Assembly: GCF_024160875.1 (NCBI RefSeq)
Contig: NZ_JAIULA010000003.1
Span: forward strand, 1-64,000
Length of the DNA: 64,000 nt
Source: Ligilactobacillus ubinensis
GTDB lineage: Bacteria > Bacillota > Bacilli > Lactobacillales > Lactobacillaceae
Direction: 5' to 3'
Of this stretch, positions 43,799 to 51,821 are shown piece by piece. Position numbers and translations under genes: made by a program. Under the pieces are notes generated by a model that saw only the letters and a program-made list of their open reading frames with translations, was not told the DNA's origin and did not search any database. Within the stretch, counting starts at the first letter, position 1. Each line of letters starts with the position of its first letter.

Positions 43799-44674
43799 CT
43801 AGTACCAAAAATGTAGTGATTGAAATTCCTGTAAAATATCCGTAGGTGATATAACTATTTTGGCCCCTGCTGCAATTAATTCATTACACCCTACACTTAG
43901 AGAATCACAAATTCTTCCAGGAACAGCAAGTACATTGCGATTGTTTTGCAATGCAATATTTGCTGTAATTAAACTACCACTTTTATGCTTTGCTTGCACA
44001 ACTAGCAGCGTTTCACATAAACCTGCAATAATTCGATTTCGTTGTGGAAAATGGTAGCGCTTGGGCGAGCTATGTAACGGATACTCTGTTATTAAGAGTC
44101 CTTTAATTGCAACATCTTGTTGTAATCTACTATTCGTTCGTGGATAAACAACATCTAAGCCTGTACCAATAACACCTATAGTTGGCACTTGGTGAGTTAG
44201 TGTTATCGTATGCGTTAAACTATCTACACCTTGTGCTAATCCACTAATTGTTACAATATTGGTACGCAAAATAGGTGGCAACAACAACTCCAAATTCTTT
44301 CGTGCATTGACATCACATTTACGCGCTCCAACAACAGCTAATAGCGGTTGCTTTAACAAAGCAATATTTCCACGATAAAAAAGGACTGCTGGTGGTTGAT
44401 AACTTTCCTGTAGTAACAACGGATAATCAGCATCTAAAATTGTAAGTACCTTACTTTGTGTAATATTTTCACGATAAATCTTTCTTAATGTTTCACTTCG
44501 TAACTGTTGGACTAAATACATAATCGTTTTACTATCTAAATGTAGTAAAGAATGTAACTCTTCTATTGTTGGAATGGTTTGATAGATTTTTAAAAATGAG
44601 GCAATACGTAATTCATTACTATTTCCTATTCCTTCACACAAATGCGTTAAAATCAAAAATGTTCGTAGCTTCAA
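43799..44674 (-). CDS. dprA: DNA-processing protein DprA (Smf)
   Basis: Loads RecA onto incoming single-stranded DNA in natural transformation. It has 291 residues. The Rossmann-like core shows LAVVGARKCDVNA (near 112), SGLAQGVDSLTHTITL (near 145), VIGTGLDVVYPRTN (near 168), EYPLHSSPKRYHFPQRNRIIAGL (near 195-217) and SGSLITANIAL (near 232). It lacks the C-terminal winged helix found in longer DprA proteins. The TTG start lies seven bases after AAAGGAGG. Other competence genes are not in the window, so competence is not proven by this gene. Confidence 0.94.
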   Translation of the reverse strand: MKLRTFLILTHLCEGIGNSNELRIASFLKIYQTIPTIEELHSLLHLDSKTIMYLVQQLRSETLRKIYRENITQSKVLTILDADYPLLLQESYQPPAVLFYRGNIALLKQPLLAVVGARKCDVNARKNLELLLPPILRTNIVTISGLAQGVDSLTHTITLTHQVPTIGVIGTGLDVVYPRTNSRLQQDVAIKGLLITEYPLHSSPKRYHFPQRNRIIAGLCETLLVVQAKHKSGSLITANIALQNNRNVLAVPGRICDSLSVGCNELIAAGAKIVISPTDILQEFQSLHFWY

Positions 44675-44737
44675 AAAAATTCCTCCTTTAGGTGCTATAT
44701 ATAAATACGCAATCTAAAGAAAGAATTTTGTTTAATT

Positions 44738-45511
44738 TTAATTAATTATCAATGATTTTACTGGTTCAAATGATCTGCGATGGATTTCACAGATTCCTTG
44801 ATTTTTTAATCCTTGTAAATGTTGCTTTGTCCCATAACCATCATTATGTTCAAACCCATATCCAGGATATAATTGAGCGTAAAAACGCATTAGATGATCT
44901 CGATACACTTTAGCGACAATACTTGCAGCGGCAACTGATGCAGATTTAGCATCTGCTTTAATTAAGCGTAGTTGTGGTAACGAAACATCGATTTGCATCG
45001 CATCAACTATTAGTTGGTTAGGTCTGTGACTTAATGTTTCAACAGCTTCTTTCATTGCAACTCTAGTAGCTTCATAAATATTTATTTCATCTATAATGCT
45101 ACTATCTACAACGCCTACAGCAACAGAAACAGCTTGTTCAATAATTAAGTCATATAGTTTTTCTCGCGTTACTTCTGTAAGTTGTTTAGAATCATTGACC
45201 TCAATTAAATTAAAATCATGTGGTAAAATAACTGCAGCAGCTACTACTGGCCCAGCAAGTGGCCCACGTCCGACTTCATCTACACCCGCAACATAATTCA
45301 GCTTTTTTTCCCAAAATGAGTGTTCGATGCTCATTCTTTGTTCAAAAGCTTCTTTTCTTTCTTTTTCCCGCATTTGTTGATGCACATAACGTCGAAGTGC
45401 TATTTGTACCCCTTTACGTTTATCATGCGCAAACTCTGTAAGGTCTTCTTGTGACACCTGTGAATTGGATAATCTTTTTTTAATTTCAACAATTGTTAAT
45501 TGCTTATTCAC
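44738..45511 (-). CDS. rnhB: Ribonuclease HII
   Basis: Removes ribonucleotides from DNA and RNA-DNA hybrids. It has 257 residues. The catalytic acidic residues lie in GVDEVGRGPLAGPVVAAAV (Asp and Glu near 77), LIVDAMQI (Asp near 167), KADAKSASVAAASIVAKVYRD (Asp near 184), and GYGFEHNDGYGT. The N-terminal 60 residues form a basic helical extension as in Bacillus RnhB. The GTG start follows AAGGTGG by six bases, and overlaps the rbgA stop by eight bases. Cotranscribed with rbgA. Confidence 0.96.
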   Translation of the reverse strand: MNKQLTIVEIKKRLSNSQVSQEDLTEFAHDKRKGVQIALRRYVHQQMREKERKEAFEQRMSIEHSFWEKKLNYVAGVDEVGRGPLAGPVVAAAVILPHDFNLIEVNDSKQLTEVTREKLYDLIIEQAVSVAVGVVDSSIIDEINIYEATRVAMKEAVETLSHRPNQLIVDAMQIDVSLPQLRLIKADAKSASVAAASIVAKVYRDHLMRFYAQLYPGYGFEHNDGYGTKQHLQGLKNQGICEIHRRSFEPVKSLIIN

Positions 45512-46370
45512 GCGTAGCCACCTTACTAGCAGCGATAGGAACTCTATCTAGAGTATAACGGCCCAATTTTTCTTTACGAATATCAAAAATCAAGCGCTCG
45601 CTACCTCGATCATAATCTTCTTTGAACCCCATCTTACGTGTTAATTCAAGCAACACTTCGACGGTTGTATCGTCAAGTTTCTCATCGCTCAAGTTATAGC
45701 GTTCTTTGAGTGCTTGCGGATTAAACTCACAAAAATGTTCAATTGCGTATAAAGCAACATCATCTTTATTAAAAAGACTATCCTTTATTGCTCCCGTTAA
45801 TGCTAATTTTTTGCCAACTAAAGGATCTTCAAATTTTGGCCATAAAATTCCTGGTGTATCTAATAGTTGCAAATTCTTGCCAGCTTTTAGCCATTGTTGT
45901 GCTTTGGTAACACCCGGTTTGTTTCCGACTTGTGCGACATTTTTCTTTACTAAATGATTGAGTAATGTTGACTTACCAACATTTGGGATCCCAATACACA
46001 TCACTTTAATGCGTTGATTGATAATGCCTTTTTCTTCTTTTTTAGCTAATTTTTCAGCTAATACTATGCGAATTTTCTTTTCGATTACTTTTAAACTTCC
46101 CTGCATGCTATTAATAGCAACAGCTGGTTGACCATTTTCTTCATAATAATTAACCCACTTAGCTGTTTGTTTTTGATCAGCTAAATCCATTTTAGTTAAG
46201 ACAACAATACTGGGTTTATTTTCTAAAATCTTTTCTAGCTGTGGATTACGTGATGACTCGGGCAACCGTGCATCTACTAATTCTAAAACAATATCAACTA
46301 ACTTTAAATTTTCTTTTACCTGGCGTAAGGCTTTAGCCATATGTCCAGGAAACCATTGAATAACTGCCAT
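45504..46370 (-). CDS. rbgA: RbgA (YlqF), 50S ribosome biogenesis GTPase
   Basis: Circularly permuted GTPase needed for late 50S assembly. It has 288 residues. The motif order is G4 (TKMDLAD, near 58), then G1 (GIPNVGKSTLLNHL, near 128), G2 (PGVTKAQQW) and G3 (LLDTPGILWP, near 175), which proves permutation. The start WFPGHMAKALRQ carries the conserved His of the family. The ATG at 46370 has GAGG four bases upstream; the longer frame to 46478 adds a non-homologous stretch and is rejected. It precedes rnhB. Confidence 0.96.
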   Translation of the reverse strand: MAVIQWFPGHMAKALRQVKENLKLVDIVLELVDARLPESSRNPQLEKILENKPSIVVLTKMDLADQKQTAKWVNYYEENGQPAVAINSMQGSLKVIEKKIRIVLAEKLAKKEEKGIINQRIKVMCIGIPNVGKSTLLNHLVKKNVAQVGNKPGVTKAQQWLKAGKNLQLLDTPGILWPKFEDPLVGKKLALTGAIKDSLFNKDDVALYAIEHFCEFNPQALKERYNLSDEKLDDTTVEVLLELTRKMGFKEDYDRGSERLIFDIRKEKLGRYTLDRVPIAASKVATRE

Positions 46371-46477
46371 AATACCTCTCTTTTCATTTCTAATTCCAAT
46401 TATATAACCCTTATTATTGTAGCAAACTTTAATCGTGAATGCGAATAGCTCTATTTTGGTAATTTTTACAGTTCTCA

Positions 46478-46523
46478 AATAAAAAAATTTACAGTTAGCA
46501 TTTTGCTTGTCAACTGTAAATTT
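46478..46523 (-). terminator. Terminator after ctpA
   Basis: AAATTTACAGTT (46485-46496) pairs perfectly with AACTGTAAATTT (46512-46523); the minus strand continues TTTTTTT. It lies 36 bases past the stop at 46559. Confidence 0.9.
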
Positions 46524-46558
46524 CTTTAATAAATATCATCTAAATTATACTTTCTAAT

Positions 46559-48022
46559 TTAGTTAGTTAATTGCTTAAGTGCTGTTTTATAGGCATTATC
46601 TTGATTAGATAATTTGCTAGATAGCTTAGATTCCATCTTTATAACTGTTGCTTTATCTGCAGTTCCGGTACTTGTAATACCATTATCACTTTGGAATTTA
46701 GCAATGGCATCTTTCGTATCACTACCATAATATCCATTTGAAGTGCCAGTAAAATAGCCTAAATACTTCAAAATCTTTTGAATTTTCTTAACTTGTTTGG
46801 AAACTTGTCCTTCTTGATAAGACTTATCAGTATTTATCGCAGCCAGATAAGCAACACTAGGCCAATCTGATTTAATGGTTGGCTCAATTCCCTTTTTGTT
46901 AATCCAAGTTCCATTTGCAGTTAACCATTTATCAATTGTCAACTTCAATTCTGTGCCATCCTTATATTCTTGTGTGGTTTGCACGGTACCTTTACCATAT
47001 GTTTTTGTACCAATTAATTTAATATTAGCTGATTCATTCAGCGCAGAAGCAAATATTTCTGAAGCACTGGCAGAACCACTATTAACTAATACTACCGTTG
47101 GTTCCGTTACTTTAAAGCCGCCTGAATAACTTTTACTTGATTTATATACTTCTGTTTCTCCATTACGTCCTTGAACTTGCATCACATTTTTGCCATATTT
47201 AACAAACATTGAAGCCATTGATATAGCTACATTCATTAAACCACCAGGATTGTCACGAACATCAATCACAAATGATTTAGCACCCTTCTTACGCAAGATC
47301 TTAATCTCTTTTTTGAATTCTTTAGCTGTATTTGTAGAGAATGTGGTTACTTTAATATAGCCAACCGTTTTGTTTTTACTATCAATATTACCATACACTG
47401 TTGATACAGGAATGGTAGCCCGTTTAACTTTCTTAGTAAAAGTTGATCCGTCGCGTTGAATTGTTAAAGTAACATATGTGCCTTTTTTGCCCCGGATTGT
47501 TGAAATAACCTTTTCTAAAGATACACCCTTAATTGACTTGCCATTGACTTTTGTGATTAAGTCTTTAGCCTTTAAGCCTGCTTTAGCTGCTGGTGTATTA
47601 TCAATTGGTGCAATGACTTTAATATAATTTCCTGACTTTTGTACTTCAACCCCAATTCCAACAAAACTTCCTGAAATAGTGTCGTTCAAACTTTCCGCTT
47701 CTGATTTTGTCATATATTCAGAAAACTGATCATCTAAAGCATCTATCATTCCATTAATCGCACCATTTTGAAGCTTTTTAGCACTCGTCTTCTTATAATA
47801 ATTATAATATAATGTTTCGTATATTGTTTGAATTTTCTTCATTGAAGCACTAACTGTCTGGGCTTCTTTCACTTCATTATACATATATGCATACATACCA
47901 CCTGCACCAATTGCTATTGCAACTACAGCTGTAATTATTACTGCCCAAATACTAACTTTGCGATGCTCTTTTTTCGCTTTTTTATTTTCTGTAACTTCTT
48001 TTTTGTCGTCATTTTCCAACAT
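46559..48022 (-). CDS. S41 C-terminal processing peptidase with PDZ and peptidoglycan-binding domains
   Basis: Membrane-anchored serine protease of 487 residues, CtpA/CtpB type. It has a charged start, one helix (about 24-46), a PDZ domain near 115-200 (VGIGVEVQKSGNYIKVIAPIDNTPA), the S41 core with nucleophile Ser in VNSGSASASEIFASALNE (near 315) and Lys in GTKTYGKGTVQT (near 342), and a C-terminal PG_binding_1 domain (KIQKILKYLGYFTG...AIAKFQSDNGI, about 405-460). In relatives it trims cell-envelope or signalling proteins. It is the last gene of ypmR-ypmS-yozE-ctpA and has its own terminator. Confidence 0.92.
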   Translation of the reverse strand: MLENDDKKEVTENKKAKKEHRKVSIWAVIITAVVAIAIGAGGMYAYMYNEVKEAQTVSASMKKIQTIYETLYYNYYKKTSAKKLQNGAINGMIDALDDQFSEYMTKSEAESLNDTISGSFVGIGVEVQKSGNYIKVIAPIDNTPAAKAGLKAKDLITKVNGKSIKGVSLEKVISTIRGKKGTYVTLTIQRDGSTFTKKVKRATIPVSTVYGNIDSKNKTVGYIKVTTFSTNTAKEFKKEIKILRKKGAKSFVIDVRDNPGGLMNVAISMASMFVKYGKNVMQVQGRNGETEVYKSSKSYSGGFKVTEPTVVLVNSGSASASEIFASALNESANIKLIGTKTYGKGTVQTTQEYKDGTELKLTIDKWLTANGTWINKKGIEPTIKSDWPSVAYLAAINTDKSYQEGQVSKQVKKIQKILKYLGYFTGTSNGYYGSDTKDAIAKFQSDNGITSTGTADKATVIKMESKLSSKLSNQDNAYKTALKQLTN

Positions 48023-48035
48023 AAAAACCTTCTCT

Positions 48036-48257
48036 CTAAGCCATTTTATTTAGATACTTCATCCAAGCCTCATCAAAAATAGTCATACTTGGCAGATAAC
48101 TACCATTTAATTCCAAGTATTGTGAAACTTCATCATAAGACTTTGATTGTTTAGGAAAACTTTGATCATAAAATGCATTATTAGCAAATTGTGCTACTTC
48201 ATCTAGACTATTAAAATCGCGCTGTGTCATTAAATATTGATAAAAAGTTTGTCGCAC
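48036..48257 (-). CDS. YozE-family (UPF0346) protein
   Basis: Small cytosolic protein of 73 residues. The start TFYQYLMTQRDFNSLDEVAQFANNAFYDQSFPKQS and the late YLELNGSYLPSMTIFDEAWMKYLN segment are those of the YozE SAM-like family. It is conserved in Bacilli with no assigned function. The GTG start follows GGAGG by six bases. It is 10 bases after ypmS and 13 before ctpA, so translation is closely linked. Confidence 0.9.
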   Translation of the reverse strand: MRQTFYQYLMTQRDFNSLDEVAQFANNAFYDQSFPKQSKSYDEVSQYLELNGSYLPSMTIFDEAWMKYLNKMA

Positions 48258-48267
48258 TTAAATCCTC

Positions 48268-48894
48268 CTATTTGAGTGGTACAGATACTTTGAATAAAAA
48301 CTTATTAGAATTCAAATTAAATGTCTCACCTTTAACCTTAATTCCTTGCTTTTTAGTAACCTGTACCAGATTTAATGTAATTGTACTCTTCTTGTAGTTA
48401 ACTGTCGCAAATTTACCCAAGTCATAATTATTTTGAACATAACGAAGAACAAAAGAAGCTGGAGCATTGAGTGAACCTACACTAACTGATTTAGCATGTA
48501 AAACGATATTTCCACGCTTATTAAGCTTTGGAGTTGAATACAGTGTAAAGGAGACACTTTGACCTAAAATCTTGGTTGTTCCCATCAAAATTGCTGACTT
48601 ATCCAATAAGAAACGATACTTAATATTACTCTTCTTTTGGTTCTGTTTCAAATAATAATTTATACCTGCAGTAAGCTGTTTCTTATCAACCGAAACATCT
48701 ATATCTGCACTTTTTTTTATAGTTTTAGTTTGACTTATAATTCGACTTTGATCAACACTTGGCGTAAAAACTTTATATCCAATAAATAAAACAATGGAAC
48801 ATATTAAAGCTAATAAAATTGCAAAAGCCCATTTCCAATAATTAATTGGTTTTTCTGATTTCTTTTTTAACAAACTTCTTTTTTTCTCTGGCAC
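48268..48894 (-). CDS. YpmS-family (DUF2140) anchored protein
   Basis: Single-pass membrane protein of 208 residues. A basic start (KKRSLLKKKSEKPINYWKW) leads to one helix (about 22-42), and the rest is extracytoplasmic beta-rich sequence (DVSVDKKQLTAGINYYLKQ, LMGTTKILGQSVSFTLYSTP, ASFVLRYVQNNYDLG). This is the YpmS/DUF2140 layout. The stop of ypmR overlaps its start region by one base. Function unknown; always paired with YpmR in Bacilli, so a common envelope role is likely but unproved. Confidence 0.88.
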   Translation of the reverse strand: MPEKKRSLLKKKSEKPINYWKWAFAILLALICSIVLFIGYKVFTPSVDQSRIISQTKTIKKSADIDVSVDKKQLTAGINYYLKQNQKKSNIKYRFLLDKSAILMGTTKILGQSVSFTLYSTPKLNKRGNIVLHAKSVSVGSLNAPASFVLRYVQNNYDLGKFATVNYKKSTITLNLVQVTKKQGIKVKGETFNLNSNKFLFKVSVPLK

Positions 48895-48895
48895 A

Positions 48896-49825
48896 TTAAT
48901 CGCTCCCCTTTAACCAGGTTTTCTTATGCTTTTTCATTACATCAAACAATCTTTGGGTCATATATTTGTATCCTCGTAAATTAGGATGAAAGTGATCTGT
49001 ATTGGATAAGAAATTATTTTTTTCTTTTTGATTACTTAAAATATCTTCTAATTTAGTACTTGAAGTTGTATTAAGATTCAGTTTTGACGATGTTTTTAGT
49101 TGTGTCTTGCTTTTACCCAAATATTGTCCCTCTGATAGTTGCGCATTAACATCAACAAAATAGATATTCATATTTTTCTTTGCAATCTTTTTAGCAATTT
49201 CGTTCCATTGCGCTGTATATTTTTGCAAATCTGTTAAGGTTGGAAAATACACATAAAATGGATTATATATGCTATATAAAAATATTGGGGAGTTCTTATT
49301 ATACGTCCTGATTGTTTTAATCAGTGCAGTTAGCCTTTGTTGATATTTCTCTTTAGCAGTGGGCATTACAGTAGATAATTTATTGCTAGCGAGTAATAGG
49401 AAATTATTTTGCAAAACTTGCATCATGTCGTTACCACCAACAGTCAATGTAATTACATTAGCTGTTTTAACATTTTTTTGCATACTATTTGAAGCTTCCA
49501 ATCTTTTTTGAATTTGGTCACTTCGATCTCCTGTTTTCCCATAATTATAAGTAGATACTGTAGCCGCATAATTTCTTTGTATCTTCTGTTTTATCAAATA
49601 GACATAACCACCACGATTGGTGGTATCGCCTACGCCATGAGTTAATGAGTCTCCCAATGCAACAAGTTTTATTTTTTTGATTGTTGTTTTACTTTTTTGA
49701 GTCGTTTTGTTTCTGTCTACTTCCTGATGTGTTTGTGGCGAAATTATATTCATTGCTACAAAGAAAACACCGATTAAGACAACAACAACCGTAAAAAAAA
49801 TAGCTCCTTCTTTAATTTTTTTCAC
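48896..49825 (-). CDS. SGNH/GDSL hydrolase, YpmR type
   Basis: Extracytoplasmic lipase/esterase-like protein of 309 residues. It has an N-terminal helix (about 8-28), then LVALGDSLTHGVGDTTNRGGYV (block I, nucleophile Ser near 60), LTVGGNDMMQ (block III, Gly and Asn near 130) and TDHFHPNLRGYKYM (Asp and His of block V near 282). The natural substrate is unknown; lipids and peptidoglycan or teichoic acetyl groups are possible. It is the first gene of ypmR-ypmS-yozE-ctpA. The GTG start has a weak AGGAAAG about ten bases upstream. Confidence 0.9.
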   Translation of the reverse strand: MKKIKEGAIFFTVVVVLIGVFFVAMNIISPQTHQEVDRNKTTQKSKTTIKKIKLVALGDSLTHGVGDTTNRGGYVYLIKQKIQRNYAATVSTYNYGKTGDRSDQIQKRLEASNSMQKNVKTANVITLTVGGNDMMQVLQNNFLLLASNKLSTVMPTAKEKYQQRLTALIKTIRTYNKNSPIFLYSIYNPFYVYFPTLTDLQKYTAQWNEIAKKIAKKNMNIYFVDVNAQLSEGQYLGKSKTQLKTSSKLNLNTTSSTKLEDILSNQKEKNNFLSNTDHFHPNLRGYKYMTQRLFDVMKKHKKTWLKGSD

Positions 49826-49945
49826 GAAACATCTTTCCTACTTTCATTAATTCGTATTGCTAATCTTTTTAATTTTAACTCATTTTGCTTTCTTTTTACA
49901 ACTTTGTTACTGAAAAAACATAAAATTTATAATTACCATCCTACT

Positions 49946-49978
49946 AAAAAACGACCTAATTCAAAAGAGATAAGGTCG
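49946..49978 (-). terminator. Orphan minus-strand terminator
   Basis: CGACCT (49952-49957) pairs with AGGTCG (49973-49978); the minus strand then reads TTTTTT. Nothing coding lies upstream within 350 bases, and dfrA already has its own terminator. Confidence 0.75.
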
Positions 49979-50068
49979 CCACAGTCTGAACTAAAATATT
50001 GCTATGCCATAGTAACGTACATTTATACATCTATGGACTCACAATCCCAATAATATTACGGATTATTT
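49946..50068 (-). ncRNA. Candidate small RNA upstream of an orphan terminator
   Basis: A terminator on the minus strand follows no gene except the already terminated dfrA. About 90 bases before it is TATACT on the same strand (complement of 50069-50074), a possible -10 without a good -35. The predicted transcript of about 115 bases would hold a CCATAG/CTATGG hairpin plus the terminator stem. This is inference from layout only. Confidence 0.35.
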
Positions 50069-50235
50069 AGTATACTCAGTTTTTAAAACCATCGATGGAT
50101 ATTCCAATATTAGCTATCTAAATCTGAAATAGTATTACAACTCAAAATAAACCTTTGACTTAATCATAGGAAAAAAGTAAGACAAAATTAGCAAGAAAAT
50201 ATCACCGAGTTGAATGTAACTAACTCCAAATATTC

Positions 50236-50267
50236 AAAAAAAGAAAGTCCGGAAATTTCTCCGAACT
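50236..50267 (-). terminator. Terminator after dfrA
   Basis: On the minus strand AGTTCGGA pairs with TCCGGACT (one G-U pair, 6-base loop), followed by TTTCTTTTTTT. It ends the dapB-cca-ABC-F-thyA-dfrA run. Confidence 0.85.
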
Positions 50268-50330
50268 CTATACTATATTCATATTTATAAATGCTATGTA
50301 AATAAAATTAATTATTTACAGGTTACTATT

Positions 50331-50840
50331 TCAAATTTTTTTTCGATCATAAATTCTAAATTCATATGGAAATTTATTTTTTTCATCTATTTTACCAGAA
50401 ACAACAGATGTTAAGTCAAAATTCGTATAATCTAATTCTGGCATACAAACATCGCCCATAAAATCACCAGTAATTTTAGTTTGATAGAGACGTTCAACTT
50501 TGTTTTTTAACAAAGAAAAAAGCGTGGAACCCCCTATTACAAATATATCTTCATCGTTATGCGAGCTAATCCAATCAAAAAGTTCTTCTTTTGAAGAAAC
50601 AACTTCTAGCCTAGTGTCATTTTGTGCTTGCTTTTTTAACTCTTGACTATGTGTCAAAACAACATGTAAGCGTCCAGGTAAGAAATTGGGAAAACTATTA
50701 AACGTTTTTCTTCCCATAACTATTGGGTGGTTTCGCGTCACTTTTTTAAAATATGCTAAATCAGCAGGTAAATTCCATGGTAAACTCCCATTTTTTCCAA
50801 TGTGATGTTCTGTATCTTCAGCCCAAATATATGATAACAT
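50331..50840 (-). CDS. dfrA: Dihydrofolate reductase
   Basis: Reduces dihydrofolate to tetrahydrofolate with NADPH. It has 169 residues. Seen are YIWAEDTEHHIGKNGSLPWNLPADLAYFKKVT (active-site Asp near 26), PIVMGRKTFNSF (near 40-50) and IFVIGGSTLFSLL (near 98, Gly-Gly pair). The first residues MLSYIWAED are the usual beta strand. AGGAGG lies before the ATG. It follows thyA by ten bases, so ThyA's dihydrofolate product is recycled by its neighbour. No sign of trimethoprim-resistant substitutions can be judged by eye. Confidence 0.96.
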   Translation of the reverse strand: MLSYIWAEDTEHHIGKNGSLPWNLPADLAYFKKVTRNHPIVMGRKTFNSFPNFLPGRLHVVLTHSQELKKQAQNDTRLEVVSSKEELFDWISSHNDEDIFVIGGSTLFSLLKNKVERLYQTKITGDFMGDVCMPELDYTNFDLTSVVSGKIDEKNKFPYEFRIYDRKKI

Positions 50841-50850
50841 TACGTTCCTC

Positions 50851-51807
50851 CTAGACTGCTACAGGTGCTTTAATTGCAGGCGCACTCTTATAGTTAATTA
50901 ACTTGATATCTTCCATTTCAAAATCATTGATATTATTTTTATCTGGATTTAACCATAGTGTCGGTGCATCCAGTGGTGTACGCGTTAATTGTTCTTTAAC
51001 TTGTTCAAAATGATTTGAGTAAATATGTGCATCGCCAAGTGTATGCACAAATTCACCAACCTCAAGGCCTGTTTCATGAGCAATCAAATGGGTTAATAAA
51101 GCATAACTAGCAATATTAAATGGGACACCCAAAAAAACATCGCCACTTCGTTGATAAAGTTGACAACTCAACTTGCCATCAACCACATAAAACTGAAATA
51201 AAGTATGACATGGTGGTAATGCACTTACCGGAACATCTTCTGGATTCCATGCGGATACAATTAATCTTCTCGAATCAGGCGTTTTTTTAATTGCATCAAT
51301 TACATCTTGAATTTGATCAATGGTTTCACCAGAACGGGTTTGCCAATGACGCCATTGTGCTCCATATACATCACCGAGATTACCAAATTTCTTTGCAAAG
51401 TTGTCATCATCTACAATTTGCTCACAAAAGATTTTCTTTTGTTCTTGATATTCTTTTTTAAACTTAGCATCTGTTTGTGCACGTAATCCAAAATCAGTCA
51501 TATCTGGGCCTGTGTATTCTGAACTTGTTACCCAATTCTTAAAAGCCCATTCATCCCAAATGTGATTTTTATGTTTTAATAAATACTGAATATTTGTATC
51601 ACCACGCAAAAACCACAACAATTCACTCTTTATTAAACCAAAAGGAACTTTTTTGGTAGTTAATAAGGGAAATCCTTTGCTCAAATCAAAACGCATTTGA
51701 TATCCAAATAGACTCTTAGTTCCTGTTCCTGTCCGATCCGTTTTTGCATGACCATGATCCAAAATATCCTGAATCAATTGTAAATAAGGTTGTTCTAAAA
51801 CTGCCAT
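50851..51807 (-). CDS. thyA: Thymidylate synthase
   Basis: Methylates dUMP to dTMP with methylene-tetrahydrofolate. It has 318 residues, the long form found in lactobacilli and staphylococci, with the insert around 85-140 ([26 protein letters not shown]). The catalytic Cys is in [14 protein letters not shown] near 200, the dUMP-binding [12 protein letters not shown] near 180, and [20 protein letters not shown] near 220. GAGGAAG stands upstream of the ATG. It is in the run ABC-F-thyA-dfrA. Confidence 0.97.
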   Translation of the reverse strand: MAVLEQPYLQLIQDILDHGHAKTDRTGTGTKSLFGYQMRFDLSKGFPLLTTKKVPFGLIKSELLWFLRGDTNIQYLLKHKNHIWDEWAFKNWVTSSEYTGPDMTDFGLRAQTDAKFKKEYQEQKKIFCEQIVDDDNFAKKFGNLGDVYGAQWRHWQTRSGETIDQIQDVIDAIKKTPDSRRLIVSAWNPEDVPVSALPPCHTLFQFYVVDGKLSCQLYQRSGDVFLGVPFNIASYALLTHLIAHETGLEVGEFVHTLGDAHIYSNHFEQVKEQLTRTPLDAPTLWLNPDKNNINDFEMEDIKLINYKSAPAIKAPVAV

Positions 51808-51821
51808 TCTCTACTTCCTCT

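Larger units (their letters stand above)
49826..50330. other. 505-base gene-free gap with two minus-strand terminators
   Basis: No credible protein gene. The gap holds the dfrA terminator (50236-50267), then about 260 bases containing a 10-bp palindrome CCATCGATGG (50089-50098), an AGTATACT element (50069-50076) and a CCATAG/CTATGG hairpin (50007-50036), then a second terminator (49946-49978). The remaining 120 bases to ypmR are plain AT-rich sequence. Confidence 0.7.
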
